From NCBI GenBank assembly GCA_005884745.1, contig VAZU01000165.1:1-6502 (forward strand): 6,502 nt of DNA, read 5' to 3'. Under the pieces are notes generated by a model, which did not search any database, had not been told where the DNA came from, and saw only the letters and a list, made by a program, of their open reading frames with translations. This document shows, piece by piece, positions 1 through 5,935 of this stretch. The position numbers were made by a program, and so were the translations under genes. This DNA comes from Alphaproteobacteria bacterium (GTDB lineage: Bacteria; Pseudomonadota; Alphaproteobacteria; Rhizobiales; Xanthobacteraceae). The first letter of the stretch is position 1. Every line of letters begins with the position of its first letter.

Positions 1-1
1 T

Positions 2-259
2 CAGGAGATACGCGGCTTTCCCGCTGCGCGCCTGGTGTTCACCACGGATCACAACCTGCTTCGCGCAGCGCTGCCTGTCGTTCACTGGCACATGCTGAGA
101 CATTACGGCATTGTCGGTCTTTATTTGCCTCGCTTTGCGAGCTATACGGGTCTCCGCAGCGTTCGCAGCCCTCATCGTGGACCCTCCATCATCGTCAAGG
201 GAAATGTCGACAGTGAGGATATCAACTTGCTCTATTCCGAAACGCTGTATCTACATTGA
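2..259 (+). CDS. Unrecognised protein, C-terminal fragment (gene runs off the left edge)
   Basis: The reading frame is open from the first bases of the window to a TGA at 257-259, so this is the C-terminal ~85 residues of a protein that begins outside it. A GTG at 35 exists but has no ribosome-binding site, so I treat the gene as partial rather than as a 74-residue protein. Third codon positions are mostly G/C and the composition looks protein-like. Visible features are a His/Leu/Tyr-rich stretch (HWHMLRHYGIVGLYLPRF), a basic linker (RSVRSPHRG), then a strand-like SIIVKGNV and the ending DSEDINLLYSETLYLH. I do not recognise the family. It lies 123 bases upstream of the glycosyltransferase on the same strand, so it may belong to the same surface-glycan locus. 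Confidence 0.5.
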   Translation, partial: QEIRGFPAARLVFTTDHNLLRAALPVVHWHMLRHYGIVGLYLPRFASYTGLRSVRSPHRGPSIIVKGNVDSEDINLLYSETLYLH

Positions 260-382
260 TGCACGCGCGGTGCAGGGCGCAAACTGGGCACCTCAGTTCG
301 CATGGCCGCAGATCGCCGCGCGCTGGCACGCCATTCCGCGCGCCTAGCGGATGGAAATTGACATTCTTGACCTCCCGTTCCG

Positions 383-1252
383 ATGGCGATTAATGCCCTC
401 ATGCACCCGTTCAAGGGCCCCGCTGCGCGCGCGCTCAAGCGCGCGATCCGGTATCCGCGCGAGCTGCGCGCCAAGGCGCGCGACCGCGCCGCCTTGGCGC
501 GGCCGCTGCAATATTACCTCTCGGCCTGCGCGATCTTCCGGAACGAGGCGTCTTACCTGGAGGAATGGCTGGTCTTTCACCTCGGCGTGGGCGTCGAGCA
601 CTTTTATCTTTATGAGAATCGCAGCACGGATGATTTTCGTGGGGTATTGGCGCCCTTCCTCGAGCGCCGGATCGTCAGTCTGGTGGACTGGCCGAAACCG
701 CAGGGGCAAAGAGCGGCGTACCGGCACTGCCTGCGCTCCGCGGCGGCACAATCGCGATGGATCACGTTCCTCGATCTCGACGAATTCCTGTTCTCGCCGC
801 AGCAGCGGGATATTCACCCGATCCTGGAAACGCACGGCCATCTTGCCAGCCTTCAGGTCCGCCGCGCCACCTTCGGGTCCTCGGGCCATCGGACCAAACC
901 TCCCGGCGGCGTGCTGGAATCCTACACGCGCAGGGCCGCGGAACTTCGCGGGCCAAAGTCCATCGCCAACCCCCGCCTCATCCGGGCGATCCACAACCCG
1001 CATCAATTCAGCATGTGGGGGGATGAGGAGACTCACTTTTGCGACGAGTTGCGGATCAATCATTATTGGTCTCGCTCCATCGAGGAGCTCACGGAGAAGC
1101 TTCGGCGCGGCGATGCCTGGTTCAGGCGGGAACGATTGATCGATTGGCACATGTCGGAAGAAGCCCGGCTGAACGAGGTCGAGGATCGCTGCATTCAACC
1201 TCTGGCGCGGCAAATCGCCGGGGATTTCGCAACAGCGAGCAAGCGCCGCTGA
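383..1252 (+). CDS. Glycosyltransferase, GT92 / Glyco_tranf_2_4 type (DUF23-like)
   Basis: Predicted 289-residue glycosyltransferase of the GT-A fold, transferring a sugar from a nucleotide donor to a glycan acceptor, probably at the cytoplasmic face of the membrane. After a basic N-terminal segment (residues 1-43), the family pattern appears in order: CAIFRNEASYLEEWLVFHL (49-67, the classic opening), HFYLYENRSTDD (73-84), a WITFLDLDEF block (126-135) whose DLD is the likely metal-binding DxD, FGSSGH (164-169), KSIANP (192-197), and INHYWSRSIEEL (225-236) followed by a K-x-x-x-G segment. All major blocks are present, so the gene looks intact. The ATG at 383 is the first in frame with the conserved core; an in-frame ATG at 401 would cost only six residues, and no strong Shine-Dalgarno site separates the two. 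Donor and acceptor sugars cannot be read from sequence. The neighbouring SGNH hydrolase and FkbM methyltransferase suggest exopolysaccharide or O-antigen work. Confidence 0.88.
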   Translation: MAINALMHPFKGPAARALKRAIRYPRELRAKARDRAALARPLQYYLSACAIFRNEASYLEEWLVFHLGVGVEHFYLYENRSTDDFRGVLAPFLERRIVSLVDWPKPQGQRAAYRHCLRSAAAQSRWITFLDLDEFLFSPQQRDIHPILETHGHLASLQVRRATFGSSGHRTKPPGGVLESYTRRAAELRGPKSIANPRLIRAIHNPHQFSMWGDEETHFCDELRINHYWSRSIEELTEKLRRGDAWFRRERLIDWHMSEEARLNEVEDRCIQPLARQIAGDFATASKRR

Positions 1253-1344
1253 GCGGCGATGGCCGCGACATCGCGATCCAATGGGCAAAGGTGCCTCGAT
1301 GTTCGCTCGAACCTGCGTGCCGCCGATCATCGAAGACCGCAACG

Positions 1345-2580
1345 ATGTCGCCTGATTTGCAACCCGGCACGGGAACGCGCCGACGCACCGCGCTGCTGAA
1401 CGCGGCAATGGTCGTCGTCTCCATCTTGATCTCGTATGCGGCCTGCGAGCTGGTATTTTTCCGGGTCGTGCTGCCGGTCTTGCCCATGAAATTTCGCGTG
1501 TATCTGCCCGACAGGGCGGATTTCTTTCTGCAGGCTTCCAAGTCGCGATATCTTCCGCGAGATTACATCGCCCTCGTCGGAGACTCGTATGCGCAGGGTA
1601 TGGGCGATTGGCTGCTTTCACAGAACGGAAGGAGCTCGCAACCCTTTCATTCCGCGGATATCATCCACGAGCTTTCGGGACGCGACGTGGTAACGTTGGG
1701 ACGCGCCGCGGCCGGCAGCGCGGAAGCCATGGTACTGCGCATCACCAGAATTTTCGGCGACGCCTACTGCTACCTTTTCCCCACGATCGAAGAGCCAAAA
1801 CGATTTTTCATATATTTTTACGAAGGAAACGACATCGATGACAATTATAAACTGTTGGAACATCGCATCCGTCCGCGCGACTCGGACGTCCGAGCCTCGA
1901 TCGACCGGTTCTTGGACGAGACTTATGGTGCCGCTGTCCGCTGGAGATGCCATGGCGAGTTCGGGGATACGATCTGGCAGGTAATTCGTTTTCACGTCAA
2001 ATTCGGCCTGAATCCGAACCTCGTGGTCAAGGCAGGGCCCGTTGCTCCGATCAATCGCATCATGATCGACGGCACCGCAACCAACGCCCAGGCTTTCAAC
2101 GTACCCTCTTCGGCTTTGAACGAACATCAGATCGATCTCGGCATAGTCGTTTACGAACGGGCGCTGGCCTGGTTCCGTCGCCGATTTCCCGGGATCCCGG
2201 CGACGGTCGTTTATATTCCGTCGCCGGCGACCGTGTACCGTTACGCCGGTGTGCAAGTGGTATCGGAGGATATTTATGTTCCGATCGTCTCGGACCAGGA
2301 GATCGGTCACATGCGCCTGGTCAGCGGCAGGAAATTTCCGGTTTCCTCGATCTATGCGGGCAGCCACGCAATGTGCGAGCGCATCCGGGCGGTATCGCTG
2401 GATCAGGGGACGGGATTCATCGACGCCCGCCCGGCGCTCCGGAAGGAGGCAAGCATACGGGCGGTGCACGGCCCGCGCGACTGGAATCATCTCAACGAGG
2501 CCGGATATCGCGTGCTGGGGAAGCTGGTCGCCGAGCATCTCGACGACCGACCGAGCGACTCATGCAGTGAACGTTTTTGA
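1345..2580 (+). CDS. Membrane-anchored SGNH/GDSL-type hydrolase
   Basis: 411 residues from the ATG at 1345. The frame stays open upstream to 1039, but that part overlaps the glycosyltransferase and reads as low-complexity basic sequence, so the later start is chosen. A basic tail (RTRRRT region, residues 12-15) precedes one hydrophobic segment (about 16-46), giving a signal anchor with the catalytic domain expected in the periplasm. The SGNH blocks are in order: GDSY (79-82, Ser81 nucleophile), Gly119 or Gly124 in LGRAAAGS for block II, EGND (160-163) for block III, and DWNHLNEAGY (379-388) with Asp379 and His382 completing the triad. Such enzymes add or remove acyl esters on carbohydrates; the direction and substrate are unknown. 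The gene follows the glycosyltransferase by 92 bases on the same strand, so co-transcription is plausible. Its middle is AT-rich (18 G/C of 60 bases in 1801-1860), unlike neighbouring genes, which hints at separate ancestry. Confidence 0.8.
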   Translation: MSPDLQPGTGTRRRTALLNAAMVVVSILISYAACELVFFRVVLPVLPMKFRVYLPDRADFFLQASKSRYLPRDYIALVGDSYAQGMGDWLLSQNGRSSQPFHSADIIHELSGRDVVTLGRAAAGSAEAMVLRITRIFGDAYCYLFPTIEEPKRFFIYFYEGNDIDDNYKLLEHRIRPRDSDVRASIDRFLDETYGAAVRWRCHGEFGDTIWQVIRFHVKFGLNPNLVVKAGPVAPINRIMIDGTATNAQAFNVPSSALNEHQIDLGIVVYERALAWFRRRFPGIPATVVYIPSPATVYRYAGVQVVSEDIYVPIVSDQEIGHMRLVSGRKFPVSSIYAGSHAMCERIRAVSLDQGTGFIDARPALRKEASIRAVHGPRDWNHLNEAGYRVLGKLVAEHLDDRPSDSCSERF

Positions 2581-2725
2581 CATGCGATCGGTGCGTCGGG
2601 TGCGCAGGAGCTCTCTCTCCGGGAACTCGGGTCGGCGCAAGGACTTCGACGAAACCCTGTCCCCTTGTTGTTGAAGGCATTCCAGGCCCGCAATCAATCA
2701 TTACCTGTCGACCTCGTTGGTCGGA

Positions 2726-3457
2726 TCAAGTCTTTCCAATGCGCCCTGTGCGGGCTTCCCGCCGCCGCAGCTTTCGCTGCCGCTTCAACCGCCTCCACCA
2801 CGTCCCGAGATAGAGCTTTCGGATGAGCTGCCAGCGGCCGAACGGCGAGATCGGAAACGGCATATCCCTCGGCACATACCAATTGTTCAGCGCGGTCCTG
2901 CGCACCAGCTTGTAGCCGTGCGCAGCGAGATAGGCGTGCTTGGTCAGGTCGTGGACGTCGTCCTCGACCAGGATCAGCCGCGGCCGGTATCGCGCGATCG
3001 AGAAACCTCGCAGCACCGCGAGCTCGGCGCCCTCCACGTCGATGGACAGGAAATCGACACGATCGAGGCCGGCTTCTGCCAGGATCGAATCCAAAGTCCG
3101 GACCGGAACCTGCCGGATCTCGCTGGGGCGCACGTCTTCGACGATCGACGGCTCGAGCGTCGACAGAGCACCCGCCACCAGCAACGGCAACTTTTTGCCT
3201 TCGTCCTCCGGCGCACCGGCCGCGACCTGGAATACGCGGGCGAGCCTCCCGGATCGCAGCTGCTCCGCATATTCCCGCAGCGGTTCGATCAGGATGCCGT
3301 TCCAGCCGCGCCGTTCCAAGTCACGGGTCTGCGACAGCAGGATAGGATCGTTGGCGCCTACCTCCACGAAGGTCCCCGGCGCATTTCCCAGGAATGCGCC
3401 GATCAGCTCCTGCTCCCTCGCATCGCCGAGAACGGATTTTGCAAAAAGTGCCGCCAT
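2726..3457 (-). CDS. FkbM-family SAM-dependent methyltransferase
   Basis: 243 residues read leftwards from the ATG at 3457. The frame is open to 3619, but that extension has no protein-like features and overlaps the divergent DUF3859 gene, so the short start is preferred. The Rossmann-type methyltransferase core is clear: FVEVGAND (30-37) is the SAM-binding motif I, GILIEP (54-59) carries the acidic residue expected to hold the SAM ribose, and VPVRTLDSIL (117-126) and VDFLSIDVEGAELAVLRGF (134-152) are the FkbM signature with the D-x-E-G motif. The C-terminus is strongly basic (WWRRLKRQRKLRRR), possibly for contact with membrane or anionic polymer. FkbM proteins O-methylate sugars or polyketides; beside a glycosyltransferase and an SGNH hydrolase, glycan methylation is the likely role. 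It converges on the hydrolase gene (145-base gap) and diverges from the DUF3859 gene (82-base gap). No strong Shine-Dalgarno site is seen. Confidence 0.88.
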   Translation of the reverse strand: MAALFAKSVLGDAREQELIGAFLGNAPGTFVEVGANDPILLSQTRDLERRGWNGILIEPLREYAEQLRSGRLARVFQVAAGAPEDEGKKLPLLVAGALSTLEPSIVEDVRPSEIRQVPVRTLDSILAEAGLDRVDFLSIDVEGAELAVLRGFSIARYRPRLILVEDDVHDLTKHAYLAAHGYKLVRRTALNNWYVPRDMPFPISPFGRWQLIRKLYLGTWWRRLKRQRKLRRREARTGRIGKT

Positions 3458-3528
3458 AACGTGGATTACGATAGCACATTGTCCGACGGCCCGGCACCAG
3501 CTGGGCTCGACGATATCACGAAACGCAC

Positions 3529-3535
3529 AAGGGGG
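3529..3535 (+). promoter_or_regulatory. Ribosome-binding site of the DUF3859 gene
   Basis: AAGGGGG lies 4 bases before the ATG at 3540 and 10 bases before the in-frame ATG at 3546. Spacing allows either start. The first keeps an Arg in the signal-peptide N-region and is preferred. Confidence 0.5.
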
Positions 3536-3539
3536 CATC

Positions 3540-4040
3540 ATGCGGATGGGCGTGGCATTCGTGCTGCTGTCGTTGGCGCCGGTCGGCGCGCCTGCGCAGA
3601 CCCCTCGCATCGATCGCATCGAGGTCGTCGAATACGGAATCTACCGGACCGAAACGACCAAGCGGACCGAGACGCCGGGCACGGCCGGCGGATACGTCCG
3701 GACCCTGACCAATATCCGGAACAGCGAAGTGACCAGGACCGTTCCGGCGCGGCCGGGGGTGAGGTTCGGGTTCCGCTACAACGTCGTCGGCGCGCCGGAC
3801 GGGACCCAAGTGCCGGTTACCATCGTCGACAAATTCCCCAAGCAGGGACTGCGCAAGCCGGGTTCGGCCGAGGCCTTCTATCGGGAAGAATATGTCGCCA
3901 CGAAAACCATCGGCAGGGAAAGCTACACCGATTACGGCTTCGACCACGATTGGGAGCTCGTTCCCGGCACCTGGACCATCGAGCTCTGGTACCAGGGCCG
4001 CAAATTGACGGAGCAAAGCTTCACCGTGATCAAGCCGTGA
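3540..4040 (+). CDS. Secreted DUF3859 domain protein
   Basis: 166 residues. A short signal peptide is visible: MRMG, then a hydrophobic core VAFVLLSLAPVG, then APA-Q, with predicted signal peptidase I cleavage after Ala19, placing the protein in the periplasm. The mature part matches what I recall of the DUF3859 family: a first strand with VVEYGIYR (29-36), PGTAGGYV (46-53), a conserved Thr/Pro-Ala-rich block with FGFRYNVVGAPDG (76-88), and the C-terminal signature DWELVPGTWTIELWYQGRKL (137-156) ending in FTVIKP. Predicted to be an all-beta, Ig-like fold. The family has no established function, so none is assigned. The gene is divergent from the FkbM gene and is followed after 83 bases by the aldolase-family gene on the same strand. 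A weak hairpin lies in that gap, so whether the two are co-transcribed is open. Confidence 0.8.
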   Translation: MRMGVAFVLLSLAPVGAPAQTPRIDRIEVVEYGIYRTETTKRTETPGTAGGYVRTLTNIRNSEVTRTVPARPGVRFGFRYNVVGAPDGTQVPVTIVDKFPKQGLRKPGSAEAFYREEYVATKTIGRESYTDYGFDHDWELVPGTWTIELWYQGRKLTEQSFTVIKP

Positions 4041-4043
4041 ACA

Positions 4044-4073
4044 GTGCGTCGGCGCGCCGGCATTGACGCGCAC
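4044..4073 (+). terminator. Possible weak hairpin between the DUF3859 and aldolase genes
   Basis: GTGCGTC (4044-4050) can pair imperfectly with GACGCGCAC (4065-4073) around a GC-rich loop containing the palindrome GGCGCGCC. It starts just after the DUF3859 stop codon. There is no T-tract, so it is not a standard intrinsic terminator; it may be a processing site or chance structure in GC-rich DNA. Confidence 0.2.
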
Positions 4074-4110
4074 CCCGGCAAGGCGGAAATTGTGCCCGGG
4101 GACAGCGCAG

Positions 4111-4116
4111 AAGGAG
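4111..4116 (+). promoter_or_regulatory. Shine-Dalgarno site of the aldolase-family gene
   Basis: AAGGAG with a 7-base spacer to the ATG at 4124. This is the best ribosome-binding site in the window and fixes the start of the aldolase-family gene. Confidence 0.75.
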
Positions 4117-4123
4117 AGCGGCA

Positions 4124-4900
4124 ATGCGGCTAGAATCGTATCCGGTCGAGGGCAGCGACATCAGCGCGGCGCGATGGCAGGCGCGGGTCGATCTCGCCGC
4201 GGCGCACCGGCTCGCGGTGATGCACGAGCTCAACGAGGGGATCTTCAATCATTTGACGTTCCGGGTTCCCGGCGGCGAAAGCTATTACCAGATCCCGTTC
4301 GGTCTGCACTGGTCCGAGGTGACGGCGAGCTGTTTCATGGAAGTGGGCTACGACGGCAAGCTGCGCGCCGGCCGGGGCGAGATCGAGCAATCCTGCTATT
4401 GCATCCACGCGCCGATGCACCGGCTATTGCCGCAGGCCGCGGCGGTGTTCCATACCCACATGCCGTTCGCGAGCGCGCTGACCCGGCTCGAGGACCCGCA
4501 GATCCTGCCGATCGGCCAGACCGAACTCGGAACTGCGGTCCACACCGCCTATGACGATTGCTACGACGGCCCGGCGTTCGATCCGGCCGAGGGCGAGCGG
4601 CTCGCCGAGGCGATCGGCGACAAGACGGTGCTGATGATGGCGAACCACGGCGTGGCGACGGTCGGCAAGACCATCGCCGAGGCGTACGACCGGCTCTATT
4701 ACCTCGAGCGCGCGGCGCAGGTGCAGCTCTATGCGATGTGGACCGGACGTCCGCTCAAGCGCATGTCGCCGAAGGCGATCGACGCCGCGGTCGCGGAATT
4801 CCGCGACCAGCACGGCTACGGCGGCAAGCCGCCGGCGCTGTGGCACTTCGAGGCGCTCAAGCGCATCCTCGATCGCAAGGAGCCCGATTACAAGAATTGA
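4124..4900 (+). CDS. Class II aldolase/adducin family protein
   Basis: 258 residues, a normal length for this family of metal-dependent carbon-carbon lyases and related enzymes acting on small sugar- or hydroxy-acid-type substrates in the cytoplasm. Family blocks are in order: HELNEGIFNHLTFRVPGG (34-51), the opening N-H-x-[TS] motif; IHAPMHRLLPQAAAVFHTH (94-112) with metal ligands His110 and His112; and MMANHGVATVGKTIAEAY (171-188) with the third ligand His175. This is followed by the usual long helix (LYYLERAAQVQLYA). By spacing to the His pair, the catalytic Glu73 of E. coli FucA corresponds to Cys91 here, in a QSCYCIH segment. Aldolase activity of the fuculose-phosphate type is therefore doubtful; many adducin-like members also lack this Glu. 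The gene looks intact, with strong G/C third positions. Substrate is unknown. The TRAP transporter remnant downstream converges on it and may once have served the same catabolic route. Confidence 0.85.
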   Translation: MRLESYPVEGSDISAARWQARVDLAAAHRLAVMHELNEGIFNHLTFRVPGGESYYQIPFGLHWSEVTASCFMEVGYDGKLRAGRGEIEQSCYCIHAPMHRLLPQAAAVFHTHMPFASALTRLEDPQILPIGQTELGTAVHTAYDDCYDGPAFDPAEGERLAEAIGDKTVLMMANHGVATVGKTIAEAYDRLYYLERAAQVQLYAMWTGRPLKRMSPKAIDAAVAEFRDQHGYGGKPPALWHFEALKRILDRKEPDYKN

Positions 4901-4905
4901 TGGGA

Positions 4906-4950
4906 GTAACCCGGATTGCGCGGTGATTCGCCCCGCTTCATCCGGACTAC
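4906..4950. repeat. REP-like palindrome A
   Basis: Imperfect inverted repeat: GTAACCCGGAT (4906-4916) pairs with ATCCGGACTAC (4940-4950) at 9 of 11 positions, and a second short stem (GCG at 4918-4920 with CGC at 4934-4936) extends the hairpin. It shares the GTAG-CCGGAT ... AATCCGGGTTA core with copies at 5835-5869 and 5899-5935. It starts 5 bases after the aldolase stop and overlaps the stop codon of the converging TRAP remnant. It may act as a bidirectional transcript end or mRNA stabiliser, although it has no T-tract. The link to a repeat common in Bradyrhizobium-like genomes is from memory. Confidence 0.7.
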
Positions 4951-5805
4951 GGCGATCCTGCCAGCGCCAACGCCTCATCTCCGTAGGTGTGCCGCGCCTC
5001 GGCCCGCAGCGGCCTCACCGCCGCGACGAAAGCCTCGTGCGCGTCCGGCGCAAGCTCGAGAATTTCGCAGCCTCGATCCTGCATGGCCGTTCTGGCCTGC
5101 CGTTCTTCCGCGACCGCAAGTTCTCTCTGGAAGGCGACCGCATCGATTGCCGCGTTGCGGATCGCCTGCCTCAACTCGTCCGGCCAGGCATCGAATGTCC
5201 CGGCATGGATGAAGATCGGTCTCGATAAGCGGATTTTCCTGCGCGTCGATCGTACCCGCCGCGATCGCCTGCAGCGCCTCGGTCAAATCGAGGCGCAGGG
5301 GCGCGGCCCCGAGCAGTTCGAACGTCCGCGCGTGAACGCTGCTCGGCAGCACGCGGATCGTCATGCCGGCGAGATCCGACGGCATGCGCACGGGGCGCAA
5401 GCGGTTCGACACGTGCCGAAACCCGTTCTCGAAATAGCCGAGAATGCGGTAGCCGATGCTTTGCTCGATCGCGCGCGTCAGAGAGGCCCCGAGCCTGCCG
5501 TCGATCGCCGCCCGCGCCTGTTGCGTGGTCGCAAACAGGAACGGCAGGTCGACGAGGCCGAGCTCGGGAATGCGGTCCGCCAAATAGCTGCTGGACTGAT
5601 AGCCGAGCGTCAGGATTTCGTGCTCGACCAGCCACAAAATGTCCTCGGCGCGGTAGCCGAAGTCCAGGATATTCCAGACGTAGCGGATCTTGACCTTGTC
5701 GCCGAGCTCGGCTTCGAGCCGATCGCCGATCCGCTTCAGCGCCCGGCTGAACGAGGTGGTCGCGGGGCCGTACCCTCCAATCCGAATGTGAATGGGATAG
5801 CTCAC
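4947..5805 (-). pseudogene. TRAP-type solute-binding protein (DctP family), frameshifted and lacking a signal peptide
   Basis: Remnant of the periplasmic ligand-binding subunit of a TRAP transporter for carboxylate-type solutes. From the GTG at 5805 the first frame gives 193 family-like residues: IRIGGYGPATTSFSRAL (7-23), GYQSSSYLADRIPELGLVDL (68-87) then PFLF (88-91), FENGFRHVSN (125-134), IRVLPSSVHARTFELLGA (150-167), which holds the usual ligand-contacting Arg151, and GTIDAQENPL (184-193). Between about 5229 and 5211 the family sequence moves to another frame and resumes as FIHAGTFDAWPDELRQA, continuing to a TAG at 4947-4949. Compared with the family, about 20 residues (roughly N-x-x-x-FG-x-H ... 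HFFG) seem to be missing at this point, so a deletion rather than a one-base reading error is likely. There is no signal peptide: the start is GTG and a REP-like element begins 30 bases upstream. No partner membrane subunits (DctQ/DctM) are visible. Confidence 0.8.
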
Positions 5806-5834
5806 TGCAATCGTCTCATCGCAAAACCATCGGC

Positions 5835-5869
5835 GTAGCCGGAGGGAGCGTCAGCGAATCCGGGGTTGG
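5835..5869 (+). repeat. REP-like palindrome B
   Basis: Reads GTAGCCGGAGGGAGCG at its left end and AATCCGGGGTT at its right, matching the other two copies. It has the opposite orientation to copies A and C, and its GTAGCC end begins 30 bases upstream of the GTG start of the TRAP remnant. The CCGGA/TCCGG arms can form a hairpin. Confidence 0.65.
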
Positions 5870-5898
5870 CCATCGGCGGTATGAGACCCTGCACGAAG

Positions 5899-5935
5899 CC
5901 TAACCCGGATTTCGCTCGCGCTCCATCCCGAGTGC
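5899..5935 (-). repeat. REP-like palindrome C
   Basis: On the plus strand it begins CCTAACCCGGATTTCGCT and ends CTCCATCCCGAGTGC. It shares the 11-base word TAACCCGGATT (5901-5911) exactly with copy A (4907-4917) and is inverted relative to copy B, with a 29-base spacer between them. Its internal stem has decayed (about 6 of 9 positions match). Confidence 0.6.

Noticed and set aside
260..274. TGCAC-GCGCG-GTGCA hairpin after the stop of the first gene as a terminator
   Set aside because: Only 5 base pairs and no T-tract; easily expected by chance at this GC content.
358..395. TTGACA (358-363) before the glycosyltransferase as a -35 promoter box
   Set aside because: No acceptable -10 hexamer at 16-18 bases spacing, and the -10 would fall at or inside the start of the gene.
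344..1621. 425-codon open frame on the minus strand opposite the glycosyltransferase and the start of the hydrolase gene
   Set aside because: Its translation is Arg/Pro/Ala-rich without any motif, while the plus strand carries clear family signatures. It is an antisense shadow typical of GC-rich coding DNA.
1618..2538. 306-codon open frame on the minus strand opposite the SGNH hydrolase
   Set aside because: No recognisable motif and entirely inside a supported gene; an antisense shadow.
2709..2723. CGACC-TCGTT-GGTCG hairpin just after the FkbM stop codon as a terminator
   Set aside because: Only a 5-bp stem and no T-run on the minus-strand transcript side; not supported as a terminator.
2717..4066. 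449-codon open frame on the plus strand across the FkbM and DUF3859 genes
   Set aside because: It spans the divergent FkbM/DUF3859 pair and reads as charged low-complexity sequence; both genes on their own strands have strong family motifs.
4975..5211. Continuation of the first TRAP frame after the frame change
   Set aside because: After residue ~193 this frame becomes Arg/Gly/Cys-rich and unlike the family, while the family sequence continues in a different frame.
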